NCBI RefSeq assembly: GCF_000878195.1 | Contig: NZ_JXST01000041.1 | Span: forward strand, 1 to 54,775 | Direction: 5' to 3' | Source of the DNA: Mycolicibacterium llatzerense | GTDB taxonomy: Bacteria; Actinomycetota; Actinomycetes; Mycobacteriales; Mycobacteriaceae | Length of the DNA stretch: 54,775 nt | Shown: positions 40,909 through 49,117 of the stretch, piece by piece | How positions within the stretch are numbered: the first letter of the stretch is position 1 | How the letters are laid out: every line of letters begins with the position of its first letter | The notes under the pieces: model-generated | Databases searched by the model: none | Seen by the model: only the letters and a program-made list of their open reading frames with translations | Told to the model about the DNA's origin: nothing | Made by a program: the position numbers and the translations under genes

Positions 40909-42161
40909 GTCATCTGCTTCTGCGCGTACAACTGCGCCCACTCGGCGCGCGGCCGGATCGACACATCGACATCGGTGGCCTTGGCGCGCAACGCACCTGC
41001 CGTCGCCTGGTCCTTCGGCGTCAGCTTGAAGGGATCCCAGCCGAAGAACCGGCACGAGTTCTGCCAGGTGATCTTGTTGATGTCGGAGTCCGAGGCCCCG
41101 GCCGCGTTGAGCTCGGCCAGCACCTGCTCGGGGGCGTCGGGCCAGAAGCAGTCCGAGTGCGGGTAGTCGCATTCCCAGGCGATGTTGTCGATACCGATCT
41201 CGTGGCGCAGCTTCAGCGACGTCTTGTCGGTGACGTAGCAAGCCAGCGAGTGCTCGCGGAAGACGTCGCTGGGCAGCTTGTTCCCGAAGTCGCGGCGCAG
41301 CCACTTCTGGTTGGTGTAGTGCCGGTCGCTGCGATCCAGATAGAACGGAATCCAGCCGATGCCGCCCTCGGAGAAGGCGAATTTCAGGTCCGGGTAGTTG
41401 CGCATTGCCGGGCCCCACAACAGGTCCTGGGCACACATCGCCGACACCTGCGTGGCGAGGATGATCAGATTGTCGATCGGGGCGTCCTTGGCCATCGAGA
41501 TCGCGCCGAAGCCGGTGCCGATGTGCAGGCACATCACCACGTTCTCCTCGGACAGCGTCCGGAACACCGGGCCCCAGTAGTCCTCGTCGAAGTAGCTCGG
41601 CAGGCCTTCCAGATGCGGCAGCTCGGGCATCGTCACGGCCCGGCAGCCCTTGCCGGCCACCCGGCGGATCTCACTGCACATCGCCTCGGGGTTCCACGTC
41701 GGCAGGATCGCGATGGGGATGAACCGGTCCGGGTACGACCTGGCCCATTCGTCGATGTGCCAGTCGTTGTAGGCCGAGACCATCACCAGGGTGGCCTCTT
41801 CGCGGTGCATGTTGAGGTGCCGGGCGGAGAAACCGGTGAAGGTCGGGAAGCACATCGAGGCGAGGATGCCGTTGCGGTTCATGTCTCGCACCCGCTCATG
41901 CACGTCGTACACGCCAGGGCGCATTTCCGCGAAGCCGGCGGGATCGCGGCCCCATTCCTCGGCTGGCCAGGACACCACAGCGTTGAGTCCGCTCACCCCT
42001 TGGGGTCGGCCCTGGTACATCCACTGATCGACGCCTTTGTCATCGGTGACGACGATCGGCGCCTCGGGCTTGTACTTGTCCGGCACGTGGTTGAGGAACA
42101 TGTCGGGGGGTTCCACGACATGGTCGTCAATGCTCACCAGGATCAAGTCGTCGGTCTGCAT
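40899..42161 (-). CDS. amidohydrolase-2 family metal-dependent hydrolase
   Basis: This 420-residue TIM-barrel hydrolase has an N-terminal SIDDHVVEPPDMF metal-ligand block, HIGTG in the middle and an ECDYPHSDCFWPDA block near the C-terminus with the catalytic Asp. Such proteins (often annotated amidohydrolase or decarboxylase) act on ring-cleavage or lactone intermediates; mycobacteria have many beside acyl-CoA dehydrogenases. It is divergent from an AraC regulator with only 24 bp between starts. Its last codons are inside a terminator hairpin. Confidence 0.88.
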   Translation of the reverse strand: MQTDDLILVSIDDHVVEPPDMFLNHVPDKYKPEAPIVVTDDKGVDQWMYQGRPQGVSGLNAVVSWPAEEWGRDPAGFAEMRPGVYDVHERVRDMNRNGILASMCFPTFTGFSARHLNMHREEATLVMVSAYNDWHIDEWARSYPDRFIPIAILPTWNPEAMCSEIRRVAGKGCRAVTMPELPHLEGLPSYFDEDYWGPVFRTLSEENVVMCLHIGTGFGAISMAKDAPIDNLIILATQVSAMCAQDLLWGPAMRNYPDLKFAFSEGGIGWIPFYLDRSDRHYTNQKWLRRDFGNKLPSDVFREHSLACYVTDKTSLKLRHEIGIDNIAWECDYPHSDCFWPDAPEQVLAELNAAGASDSDINKITWQNSCRFFGWDPFKLTPKDQATAGALRAKATDVDVSIRPRAEWAQLYAQKQMTPT

Positions 42162-42171
42162 GCCTCAGTAG

Positions 42172-42177
42172 TACCGT
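42172..42177 (+). promoter_or_regulatory. -10 element for leaderless AraC transcript
   Basis: TACCGT (TANNNT) is followed by eight bases and the GTG start at 42186. The element lies in the 24-bp gap to the amidohydrolase start. Confidence 0.4.
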
Positions 42178-42185
42178 CTAGAGGC

Positions 42186-43031
42186 GTGACCGTCTCTGCA
42201 CTTTCGGACAGGGGTTTATCCCGAACGGCCAAAATGGCCGCACGGCCGGTGATCGAGCTGCGCCGCGGCGGGCGCGCTCTCGGCGGCAGCTACCTCTACG
42301 AGGGCGACGCCCTGATCACCGGCTGGCACTCACACGAGGTGCACCAGATCGAGTACGCGCTGCACGGCCTGGTCGAGGTGGAGACGGATGTCGCCCACTA
42401 CCTGCTGCCGCCGCAACAGGCAGCCTGGATACCGGCGGGCCTACCCCATCAGGCGGTGATGAACCCGGATGTGAAGACCGTTGCGGTGATGTTCGATCCA
42501 AGCCTGATCGCCGACCGATCGGATCGAGCACGCATCATCGCCGTCTCCCCGCTGATCCGCGAGATGATGATCTACGCGTTGCGGTGGCCCATCAACCGGG
42601 CGCACGGCGACACCGTCTCGGACGATTTCTTTCGCACCCTGGCGCATCTCGTGTCTGAAGCGTTGGACCACGAAGCGCCGCTGAGTCTGCCGACTACCGA
42701 GCACCCGATCGTTGCCGCGGCAATGGATTACACCAAAGAACATCTGACGTCGGCGACGGCCGAACAGGTGAGCCGTGCGGTCTCGGTATCTGAACGGACG
42801 CTGCGCCGGTTGTTCCAGGAGTCCATCGGATTATCTTGGCGCACTTACCTTCTCAACGCCCGAATGCTCCGGGCGATGGCGTTGCTGACGGAGCCGGGGC
42901 AATCTGTCCAAGCCACCGCCACCGCGGTCGGCTTCGAGAGCCTCAGCGCGTTCACTCGCTGCTTCACCCAGTTCAGCGGGGAATCACCATCGGCGTACCG
43001 GCGTCGGACCGCGGAGACGGCGCGCTCATGA
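42186..43031 (+). CDS. AraC-family regulator with cupin sensor
   Basis: This 281-residue AraC/XylS protein has an N-terminal cupin sensor (about 35-105, GWHSHEVHQIEYALHG) and two C-terminal helix-turn-helices (about 180-275, VSVSERTLRRLFQESIG and VGFESLSAFTRCF). The GTG at 42186 is preferred because of the TACCGT element; an internal ATG at 42234 is the alternative. A much longer open frame from 41157 is the antisense of the amidohydrolase and not real. It probably activates the divergent amidohydrolase gene. Its end overlaps the convergent kinase gene by six bases. Confidence 0.88.
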   Translation: MTVSALSDRGLSRTAKMAARPVIELRRGGRALGGSYLYEGDALITGWHSHEVHQIEYALHGLVEVETDVAHYLLPPQQAAWIPAGLPHQAVMNPDVKTVAVMFDPSLIADRSDRARIIAVSPLIREMMIYALRWPINRAHGDTVSDDFFRTLAHLVSEALDHEAPLSLPTTEHPIVAAAMDYTKEHLTSATAEQVSRAVSVSERTLRRLFQESIGLSWRTYLLNARMLRAMALLTEPGQSVQATATAVGFESLSAFTRCFTQFSGESPSAYRRRTAETARS

Positions 43032-43667
43032 CCGATCACCGTCGTCCATGTCCCAGGTGCGATCACAGCGCCCCTCGGTCTCGGCGATCAGCTCCGCGTT
43101 CGGCTCATCGACCGCACGCACCCAATGCTCGGCCGCGATCAGGCTCCGCCCGCCGGCGATGTGGCGTGCGAGCAGTCGCTTCCGCCGCACCTCGTCAGCG
43201 CCCTTCAGGTAGTACAGCCGATCGATCAGCTGCCGCGCACCGGAAAAGTGGTGAGACGACAGCGCAAGGTAGTTGCCCTCTGTGACGACCAGCCGCGCCG
43301 CTGCCGGCACCACCAGGCCCGCTGCGACAGACTCTTCGAGCGCCCGATCGAACTGTGGCACATAAACATCAGCGCTCTGGTAGGCGTCGTGCACCCGAGC
43401 CAGCGATACCAGAAAGCCGGCCGCATCGAATGTGTCCGGGGCGCCCTTACGCCCTTTTCGGCCGAGCCGTGCGAGCTGCGCGTTGGACAGATGGAAACCG
43501 TCCATCGGCAGCAGGGCGGCGAAATCGCGCTGGATGGAATTGAATTCGTCGACAACCCGCGCCGCCACCGTCGATTTACCGACGCCCGGCGGCCCGGTCA
43601 GACCGACGACGACCCGGCCCGACCGCTCGTCGAGCAGTCGGGCGACATCGTCTGTCAGTGGCGCCAT
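43026..43667 (-). CDS. P-loop nucleoside/sugar kinase family protein
   Basis: This 213-residue P-loop kinase has GPPGVGKST at about 25-33. The uridine-kinase/YggC-like block MDGFHLSNAQLARLG and the Asp-rich VPQFDRALEE follow, and VVTEGNYLAL is the Walker B region. Relatives are annotated as nucleoside/nucleotide kinases or fructose-transport kinases; the substrate is open. The gene is a single unit on the minus strand, overlapping the end of the AraC gene. Confidence 0.88.
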   Translation of the reverse strand: MAPLTDDVARLLDERSGRVVVGLTGPPGVGKSTVAARVVDEFNSIQRDFAALLPMDGFHLSNAQLARLGRKGRKGAPDTFDAAGFLVSLARVHDAYQSADVYVPQFDRALEESVAAGLVVPAAARLVVTEGNYLALSSHHFSGARQLIDRLYYLKGADEVRRKRLLARHIAGGRSLIAAEHWVRAVDEPNAELIAETEGRCDRTWDMDDGDRS

Positions 43668-43730
43668 TGCGCGGACATTAGCCGCTGAGCGCGCCCAAGT
43701 CGAAGACCTGAGGCACCTGACATCGACATG

Positions 43731-44738
43731 TCACCGGCGTTGGGGCTCAGGCGCACACGCGGTCAATAGCTCCTTGCCGTCTTTGGCGGCGACGTCAGCA
43801 GGACTGAGCCAGCCGAATCCCTGGAACCAGAAGGTGTCCGGCGCATGTTGGCCCGATTCGGTTACCGCCGGACCGAGGTCGGTGGTCGTGGTCCACGGAT
43901 CGCCGTTGCTGCGATAGACCCGCAGCAGCACCGTTTTCTGTGTCCGCCAGTCGAATCCGCTGGGCAGGGGCCGCACCACCGCAAAGCCGGGATACGGTCC
44001 GGTGGCGGTCAAGGAGTCGAACGGGATTGCCTGGTGCGGGTCGGCGGCCAGCACGAGATCGGCCTGACCGGGCTGGAAAGTCAGCATCACATTGTCCACG
44101 GGACCGCAGTATTGGCCGGGCCAGATCCGCAGCGTTCCGTCGGTGACGCGAGCGCCGAAGACCCTTGCTAGCCGACGACCTTGAGCGGGGTCGCGCGAAC
44201 AGAGCGTCAGGAACTTCGTGCCGTCCTGAGCAGCGATGTCCTGAGGATTGAGCCAACCGAACCCCTCGAACCAGTAGGTATCCGCGGGATGCCGGTCGGA
44301 TTCCTTTATCGCCTCACCCAGCTTGCTGGTGGCCCCGAATGCGTGTGGGGCCTGCGGGAAGATGAACACGGTGTCCGCAGTGCGCCAATCGAACCCGGGT
44401 GGTAGTTGAGTGACCACGTCGAATCCCGGGTATGGTCCGCCGACGGTGAAGTACTCCACTTCGGTACCCGGATTCGGCGGAGCCTTTTGTGAACCAACAA
44501 CTTCCGGCAAGGGCGTCGCCTCGAGCTTCAACTCCGCCTTGTCCGGTCGATCCATGTTGAAGGTGACGTTGACTGCCGTCGTGCCACGGCATGGCGATCC
44601 GGTCCAAAGCCGCAGCTGTCCATCGGTCACCCGGACCCCGAACTGAACCGGCAGCGACGGTTTCCCCAGCGGATCGCAAGCGCACAATGCCATCAGGGTC
44701 GCGAAAGCGACACCTAGGCAGAGCATTCGACGAATCAT
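43731..44738 (-). CDS. lipoprotein with tandem-duplicated domain
   Basis: This 335-residue protein has a signal peptide and lipobox (LCAC, Cys near residue 21). It contains two copies of one domain of about 150 residues: copy 1 (FGVRVTDGQLRLW...TYWFEGFGWLNPQDI) and copy 2 (FGARVTDGTLRIW...TFWFQGFGWLSPADV). Each copy has GPYPGF and a PPGFDWRT or PSGFDWRT block. The family is unknown to me. Its ATG overlaps the stop of the HExxH protein gene (ATGA), so it is coupled to that gene. If the operon is a secreted-toxin module, a membrane-anchored protein here would be the natural immunity candidate. Confidence 0.82.
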   Translation of the reverse strand: MIRRMLCLGVAFATLMALCACDPLGKPSLPVQFGVRVTDGQLRLWTGSPCRGTTAVNVTFNMDRPDKAELKLEATPLPEVVGSQKAPPNPGTEVEYFTVGGPYPGFDVVTQLPPGFDWRTADTVFIFPQAPHAFGATSKLGEAIKESDRHPADTYWFEGFGWLNPQDIAAQDGTKFLTLCSRDPAQGRRLARVFGARVTDGTLRIWPGQYCGPVDNVMLTFQPGQADLVLAADPHQAIPFDSLTATGPYPGFAVVRPLPSGFDWRTQKTVLLRVYRSNGDPWTTTTDLGPAVTESGQHAPDTFWFQGFGWLSPADVAAKDGKELLTACAPEPQRR

Positions 44739-45916
44739 GAATAGCCGCCGTCCGAAGCGCCGGCGTTCGTCTCGAACGGATTCCGGCGGCCAGTGAGCCT
44801 TTCGGCGCCCAGACTGATGGCGTACTGCTTGGCGAATTCCACCGGTCCCAACGCGGCCCACTGTGCCGAGTGCCGCTCTTCATGGTGCAGGATGCGGTCG
44901 ATGTCCACGTCCTGTTGGCGTGCTCCCCCGGGTCCGTCGTACCACATCTGACCTGACCCGATGATCCTGCGAAGCTGGTCGCCAGCGTCCGCTGGATGGT
45001 CGATGTTGATCAGGAAGACGTCACCGTAGGTGGACCCGCCCTGCTGGCTCAGCTGGTTCTGCACGAAGCCGCCACCGAGCCCCATGAGCATCCCGTTGGG
45101 AGTGGTCGCGAAGCGCCCGCCGCTGCCCGCCAGTCGCGGAACCTGTTCGTAACTCCAGGAATTCGCGGACTGTCGGTCGAGGATGCGCTGCACCTCGTTC
45201 GCGGTGTATGGCGTCTCGGCGAAGTCTGTGTTCGGATTTCCCTTTGTGTAGCTGGTGCCCGCGTTCAGGATGTACGTCATCAACGCGGCCCGGCGGGCAG
45301 CGTCGGCACTCGTCCCCGCGGGCAGCAGGAAGTAGGTGTTGTCGTCGCTGGGATCACTGCTCGTCCGGTTGTTGTCGACGACGCGCTCCATGCCCTTGAG
45401 GACGTCGAAACTCGCCGGCGTGATGTGCTGCTGCCGAGCGATGTCGACGATAACCTGCGGCGGCACACCCTTTTTCGCCGCGTTCTGTAGCCACTCGCGG
45501 TAGTACCCGTCGCTGGTTCCGTCCAGCAGCCCCGCTGTGCGCAGCGCGTCCTCGTACTTGTTGACGGGGTCGTATCCGGGTTCGCCGGGATCGTCGCCGA
45601 TCCGCTCGTCTTTCGGTTCCGGCACGTCGAACGGGATACGTTCGGCGGCCGCGCGATCGCCGTGCTCGTAAAGGTAGGCAGCCGAATCGAGCTTGCCTGC
45701 GAATGCGGACATGCCCTGCCCCAGCGACTGTGCGCGCCGCAGGAACGCATCGCCTGCGTCCCGGCACGCCTGGCCACTGTCCAGTCCCGCTACCGGCTCC
45801 GCGGCGGCCGAGAGCTGGGGACCGCCACCGTCGTTGAACAGGCCGCTCGCCAGGTCCTCCAGCGCCTTCGCGGTTTCCCGCAGCGACGCCACCACGACGG
45901 TCAACGGTGCGGTCAT
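44735..45916 (-). CDS. putative secreted HExxH metallopeptidase-like protein
   Basis: This 393-residue protein has a helical N-terminus reminiscent of WXG100/ESX substrates (MTAPLTVVVASLRETAKALE). A middle region with PDDNTYFLLP-like repeats follows. The C-terminal domain contains HHEERHSAQWAALGP, with HEERH at 345-349 fitting the zinc HExxH motif. The motif followed by Gln/Trp and Gly-Pro resembles metallopeptidase toxin domains of Rhs-type proteins. There is no Sec signal, so export could be by a type VII system. It overlaps the WXG-like gene by four bases on one side and the lipoprotein gene on the other. The catalytic role is inferred. Confidence 0.7.
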   Translation of the reverse strand: MTAPLTVVVASLRETAKALEDLASGLFNDGGGPQLSAAAEPVAGLDSGQACRDAGDAFLRRAQSLGQGMSAFAGKLDSAAYLYEHGDRAAAERIPFDVPEPKDERIGDDPGEPGYDPVNKYEDALRTAGLLDGTSDGYYREWLQNAAKKGVPPQVIVDIARQQHITPASFDVLKGMERVVDNNRTSSDPSDDNTYFLLPAGTSADAARRAALMTYILNAGTSYTKGNPNTDFAETPYTANEVQRILDRQSANSWSYEQVPRLAGSGGRFATTPNGMLMGLGGGFVQNQLSQQGGSTYGDVFLINIDHPADAGDQLRRIIGSGQMWYDGPGGARQQDVDIDRILHHEERHSAQWAALGPVEFAKQYAISLGAERLTGRRNPFETNAGASDGGYS

Positions 45917-46428
45917 GCCAACTCCCATCCGACCTTGCGAATTTGATGGCCGGTGTCCCGGTCGGCCGCTTCGAATTTCGCGAGCAGCAGCTTGATCGCG
46001 TTCTCGACCTCGATGCGTTTGGCCGCGATCTGCAGCGCCTGGACCGGCGAGACCCTCGCATACCAGCGCAGCCAGAACCCTGGCGTGACCCCACCGTCGT
46101 CGGCGACGTCCCACTGCGCCTGCGCGGCATCGACGGCCTTCTTCAATTTTGCCCTGAGCTCGGTGAGCTGCGCGCCGCCCGTCGCCAAAGGCTTCGCCAC
46201 GGCGTAGAGGTGGTCCCGATAGGTGGTCTGCTCGTCGAGTGATTCGCGGCCCTGCTTCTGCGCGGCATCGGCGGCGGTGCCGGTCCAGTCGTCGGCGAGG
46301 TGGGCCAATCGTGTTCGTACCCGGCCGATCTGAGCATCGACGCGCTGGGCTGCGGCCCGCGCGTCGAGCGACGCGGTGAGCAGCGATTCCGGAGCGGAAT
46401 TCATCACCTGCGACACCGTGTAGGGCAT
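45913..46428 (-). CDS. WXG100-like type VII secretion partner
   Basis: This 171-residue helical protein begins MPYTVSQVMNSAPESLL and has a helix-turn-helix hairpin of coiled-coil type with W-T-G at 48-50 (LADDWTGTAADAA). It is a WXG100-like motif at the usual position, with a longer C-terminal helical region than classical EsxA/B. The C-terminal part contains WYARVSPVQALQIAAKRIE. Its stop overlaps the start of the HExxH protein gene, so the two are probably made in equal amount and may be co-secreted. There is no signal peptide. Confidence 0.7.
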   Translation of the reverse strand: MPYTVSQVMNSAPESLLTASLDARAAAQRVDAQIGRVRTRLAHLADDWTGTAADAAQKQGRESLDEQTTYRDHLYAVAKPLATGGAQLTELRAKLKKAVDAAQAQWDVADDGGVTPGFWLRWYARVSPVQALQIAAKRIEVENAIKLLLAKFEAADRDTGHQIRKVGWELA

Positions 46429-46693
46429 GGACCGTCCCCCGTTCCAGTCGGTCTCCCCATTGTCCCCCACCGAACTCGGACCGCCGGTCACCAAAATCGA
46501 TCCCGACAGACCGGCTCAACTCGGGTGTCACCAAGGAGCCCATCGCCGGCTCGCACCGTGCCACCACCGAAAGAGCAACGACCCAGTATCGGATGTTTGT
46601 CTCACGTCCACACCGGCGACTGGCGCTCACCGATCCGCGATGCGCTCGATGCGTTCAACCACGGCTACGACGACGTCAACGTCCCGTGGTTAT
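46429..46693. other. 265-bp gap upstream of WXG-like gene
   Basis: This gap separates the WXG-like gene from the HTTM gene. A plus-strand stretch (about 46590-46720) reads like protein (DALDAFNHGYDDVNVPWLF) but has no start or stop of its own and overlaps the end of the HTTM gene. I treat it as an unrecognised remnant or chance. The promoter of the WXG operon is expected here. Confidence 0.4.
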
Positions 46694-47839
46694 TCAACAT
46701 CGCTGCCGCAGAGGATGTTTCGGGCGTAGCGATCCTCGTCTACCACCGCCCGCGAGTGCGGCACTCGCTTCGATCAAGAGGTACGTCAGCCCAATCATCG
46801 CGCCGATGACAATGATGAGATGTCCGCCGATCGCCCCGGTAGAAACTTTGCCCGTCGGGCTCACCATCACGAACCAGGACGCTGCGCCGACAGCAACCGC
46901 TAGCACTGCCAAAAGAACCCGGCCGCCAGCACCCTCCAGTAGCGCGCGCCGCGCTTCCAGGGCCCTCAAACCAGATCGGCCAACCCGTGAACTACCTACC
47001 CGCCGGGCAATCGCACCCCACGAAACGAACGCACCGTAAGCGACGACTGCATTACTGAAATCAATGTTCATGATCAACAACACGACCAAGTGAAATATGG
47101 CAGCTACAGCCAGCGTGATCCGAAAGGCACGCCACCACGGTAAGGCAATGAGAATGGCGAGCTCGAAGGCGACGGTAAGCCAGTCGACGACCTCCCAGGC
47201 GGCGAGCACATCATGCTGAGCTATCCACTGGGCCAGCCAGTGCGTCCGCCCCTGGGTCACGAAGCCAAGGACGAAATACCCGCGTGACGCCTGGCTCGAG
47301 AATGACAGCCAGCCGGTCAGCGCCTTGGTCAGCGCCGCGGCAAAAAAGCCCCACCCGATCAGCAGAGCCAACAAGCGCAATGGCCACTGTGCCTGCAGCG
47401 AGGGTTCGCTGTTACGCCGAAAGGCGTCCACGGAGAAGCGGTTCCCCCAATTGGCGAAGGCCAACACCAGGGGCGGTAATGTCAACAAGATCGTGTGGTC
47501 GACTTTACCCAGACAGAACGTCACTCCATAGGTGGCAGAAAGTACGAGCCAGGTAGCGATCGACACATACTTTGTCCATATACCCAACCCGAGCATGACG
47601 AGAATGACTGACCGAAGCACTTCCAATCCGATGAGTACCCCCGGGGACGGAAATCCCGACAGGAGCTGAAGTGGCCCTGGCGGCGCATGGAACATGAAAT
47701 CGGGATAGTGGCTAAGCCAAGTGATATCAGGCGCGACCAGCAGGACACTCAACGCATAGATGATCCGGTAAATACCCAAATCCTCAGCGGTGAACGGTCC
47801 ATCTTCGACCCAGCGGTCGAATCTTTCGACTAGTCTCAC
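46694..47839 (-). CDS. HTTM-domain membrane protein
   Basis: This 381-residue protein has about ten transmembrane helices and the HTTM (horizontally transferred transmembrane) character shared with vitamin-K-dependent gamma-carboxylases. The block LGIYRIIYALSVLLVAPDITWL and the loop YPDFMFHAPPGPLQLLSGFP are the family hallmarks. The biochemical role of bacterial members is unknown. Its GTG start overlaps the stop of the preceding gene (GTGA). The DNA is visibly less GC-rich than the core genome here, as expected for a transferred segment. Confidence 0.85.
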   Translation of the reverse strand: MRLVERFDRWVEDGPFTAEDLGIYRIIYALSVLLVAPDITWLSHYPDFMFHAPPGPLQLLSGFPSPGVLIGLEVLRSVILVMLGLGIWTKYVSIATWLVLSATYGVTFCLGKVDHTILLTLPPLVLAFANWGNRFSVDAFRRNSEPSLQAQWPLRLLALLIGWGFFAAALTKALTGWLSFSSQASRGYFVLGFVTQGRTHWLAQWIAQHDVLAAWEVVDWLTVAFELAILIALPWWRAFRITLAVAAIFHLVVLLIMNIDFSNAVVAYGAFVSWGAIARRVGSSRVGRSGLRALEARRALLEGAGGRVLLAVLAVAVGAASWFVMVSPTGKVSTGAIGGHLIIVIGAMIGLTYLLIEASAALAGGGRRGSLRPKHPLRQRC

Positions 47840-48324
47840 GTCGCATTTCCGAAATCGATGCTGACAGTACGCAAGGGCGCGTAGTCCGTTCCAGATGTCT
47901 TGTCCGGTCTATATGTCGCTGTCCGCCAAACGATATCCAGGCCCGCTACAGGTTGGTCGGGGAACCGCTCCATGATTTTTGACCGAAGCCAGGCGACGGC
48001 CTCGGGATTGCTCCTGAAAGCGTCGTTGTCGTAGGCAGTCGAGAAAGCGATGAACGGCACTGACGGACCCGGAGGCAGGATGGTTTCTATTGGCGCAGGC
48101 TCTACATGCCCGTCCGCGAAACGAACGATTAGCCACGGCTCTTTCGCCTTAGGTACGCCAGTTTCCAATAAGCAGCCCGGACAGTTCGCCGGGAAACCGG
48201 GGAGAATCAGAGCCGGGTAGGGTTCCCCGCGCGCAATGCCGAGAAATACGTATTGGAGCAGGGCGATCCACAAGAACGTGACAACAAAGACAATCCGCAC
48301 TCTGCGCTTCTCAGAAGCCTGCAC
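47836..48324 (-). CDS. small membrane-anchored protein coupled to HTTM gene
   Basis: This 162-residue protein has one N-terminal transmembrane helix (about 8-28, VRIVFVVTFLWIALLQYVFLG) and an exported domain with PGFPANCPGCLLETG and a motif similar to a two-Cys loop. Similar small partners are often found beside HTTM proteins. I recognise no enzyme motif. The GTG at 48324 follows GGGGGA; a TTG at 48327 is an alternative. It starts the two-gene operon in the lower-GC block. Confidence 0.7.
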   Translation of the reverse strand: MQASEKRRVRIVFVVTFLWIALLQYVFLGIARGEPYPALILPGFPANCPGCLLETGVPKAKEPWLIVRFADGHVEPAPIETILPPGPSVPFIAFSTAYDNDAFRSNPEAVAWLRSKIMERFPDQPVAGLDIVWRTATYRPDKTSGTDYAPLRTVSIDFGNAT

Positions 48325-48540
48325 CAACGTCCCCCAATAACTTCACGATCACTGGTAATTGCACAGCGGTCGTATGCCCCCGATTCCCACCTTGGCGCAC
48401 TGCCAGCGAAGATGGCGGGAAAACGCATACCAAGTCAAGTCACTTCCCCCTTCGCATCCACGGTGCCGAGTCCCCAACTGAGCAAACTTGTGAACGCACT
48501 CAGGACGTTAGCAGGCACCGGCGACGTTATCTACTCCGAC

Positions 48541-49022
48541 GTCAATTTGGCCGAGCTGACGCAGCCGGCATTGGAAGACCCGCGAGGGCAAGCTCTCCGT
48601 CTACATCGACTACCACTTCCCGTTCGTGCTGGGCTTCGACCTGGCCGGTGTCGTCGCGGCCGTCGGGCCGGGAGTTACCCGCTGGCAGGTGGGCGATCAG
48701 GTCTTCGGGATGTCCAATCAGCGCAACGGGGCAGACCGCACGTGCGCCGAATACCGTGTCGCGTCGCCTGAGCTGCTGGCGCCACTACCGGAGGCTGGAG
48801 CTACGTCGACGCCACGGGTCTACCGGTGGCGGGTAGCACCATCCAGATCGCCCATGCGCTGGGTGCGCGGGTCGCGGTGACCTGCAGCCCGAAGAACTTC
48901 GATTACGTCACCGAACTCGGTGCCGAACTGGCCATCGACTACCGGGGCGGCGACGTCGTCTCGCCACTGCGCTCCTGGGCCCCATCGGGCGTCAACCAGG
49001 TGCTCGCCGCCCACACCGACTG
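48541..49022 (+). pseudogene. decayed MDR-family quinone oxidoreductase
   Basis: Fragments of a zinc-independent alcohol-dehydrogenase/quinone-oxidoreductase are spread over three frames. VNLAELTQPALEDP is in one frame up to about 48580. VYIDYHFPFVLGFDLAGVVAAVGPGVTRWQVGDQVFGM is in the second (from 48584), quoted here as consecutive pieces VYIDYHFPFVLG and FDLAGVVAAVGPGV. The third, from about 48793, has GWSYVDATGLPVAG and IAHALGARVAVTCSP. The normal stretch between the second and third pieces is missing, and the protein ends early at 49022. A real gene would be about 310 residues, so this is a remnant. Confidence 0.8.
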
Positions 49023-49117
49023 ATATCCCCCGGCCAAAACCCTTGGGACGGAGAATTATCCACGCACCTAGGCTGGTAGCGTATTGCGGATACTCAGGCC
49101 GAGACACGGGAGGCGTT

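Noticed and set aside
41157..42185. N-terminal extension of the AraC regulator
   Set aside because: The extension is antisense to the amidohydrolase gene and lacks any AraC similarity; the GTG at 42186 fits.
46590..46720. plus-strand protein-like stretch
   Set aside because: No start, no stop of its own and no family recognised; partly within the HTTM gene.
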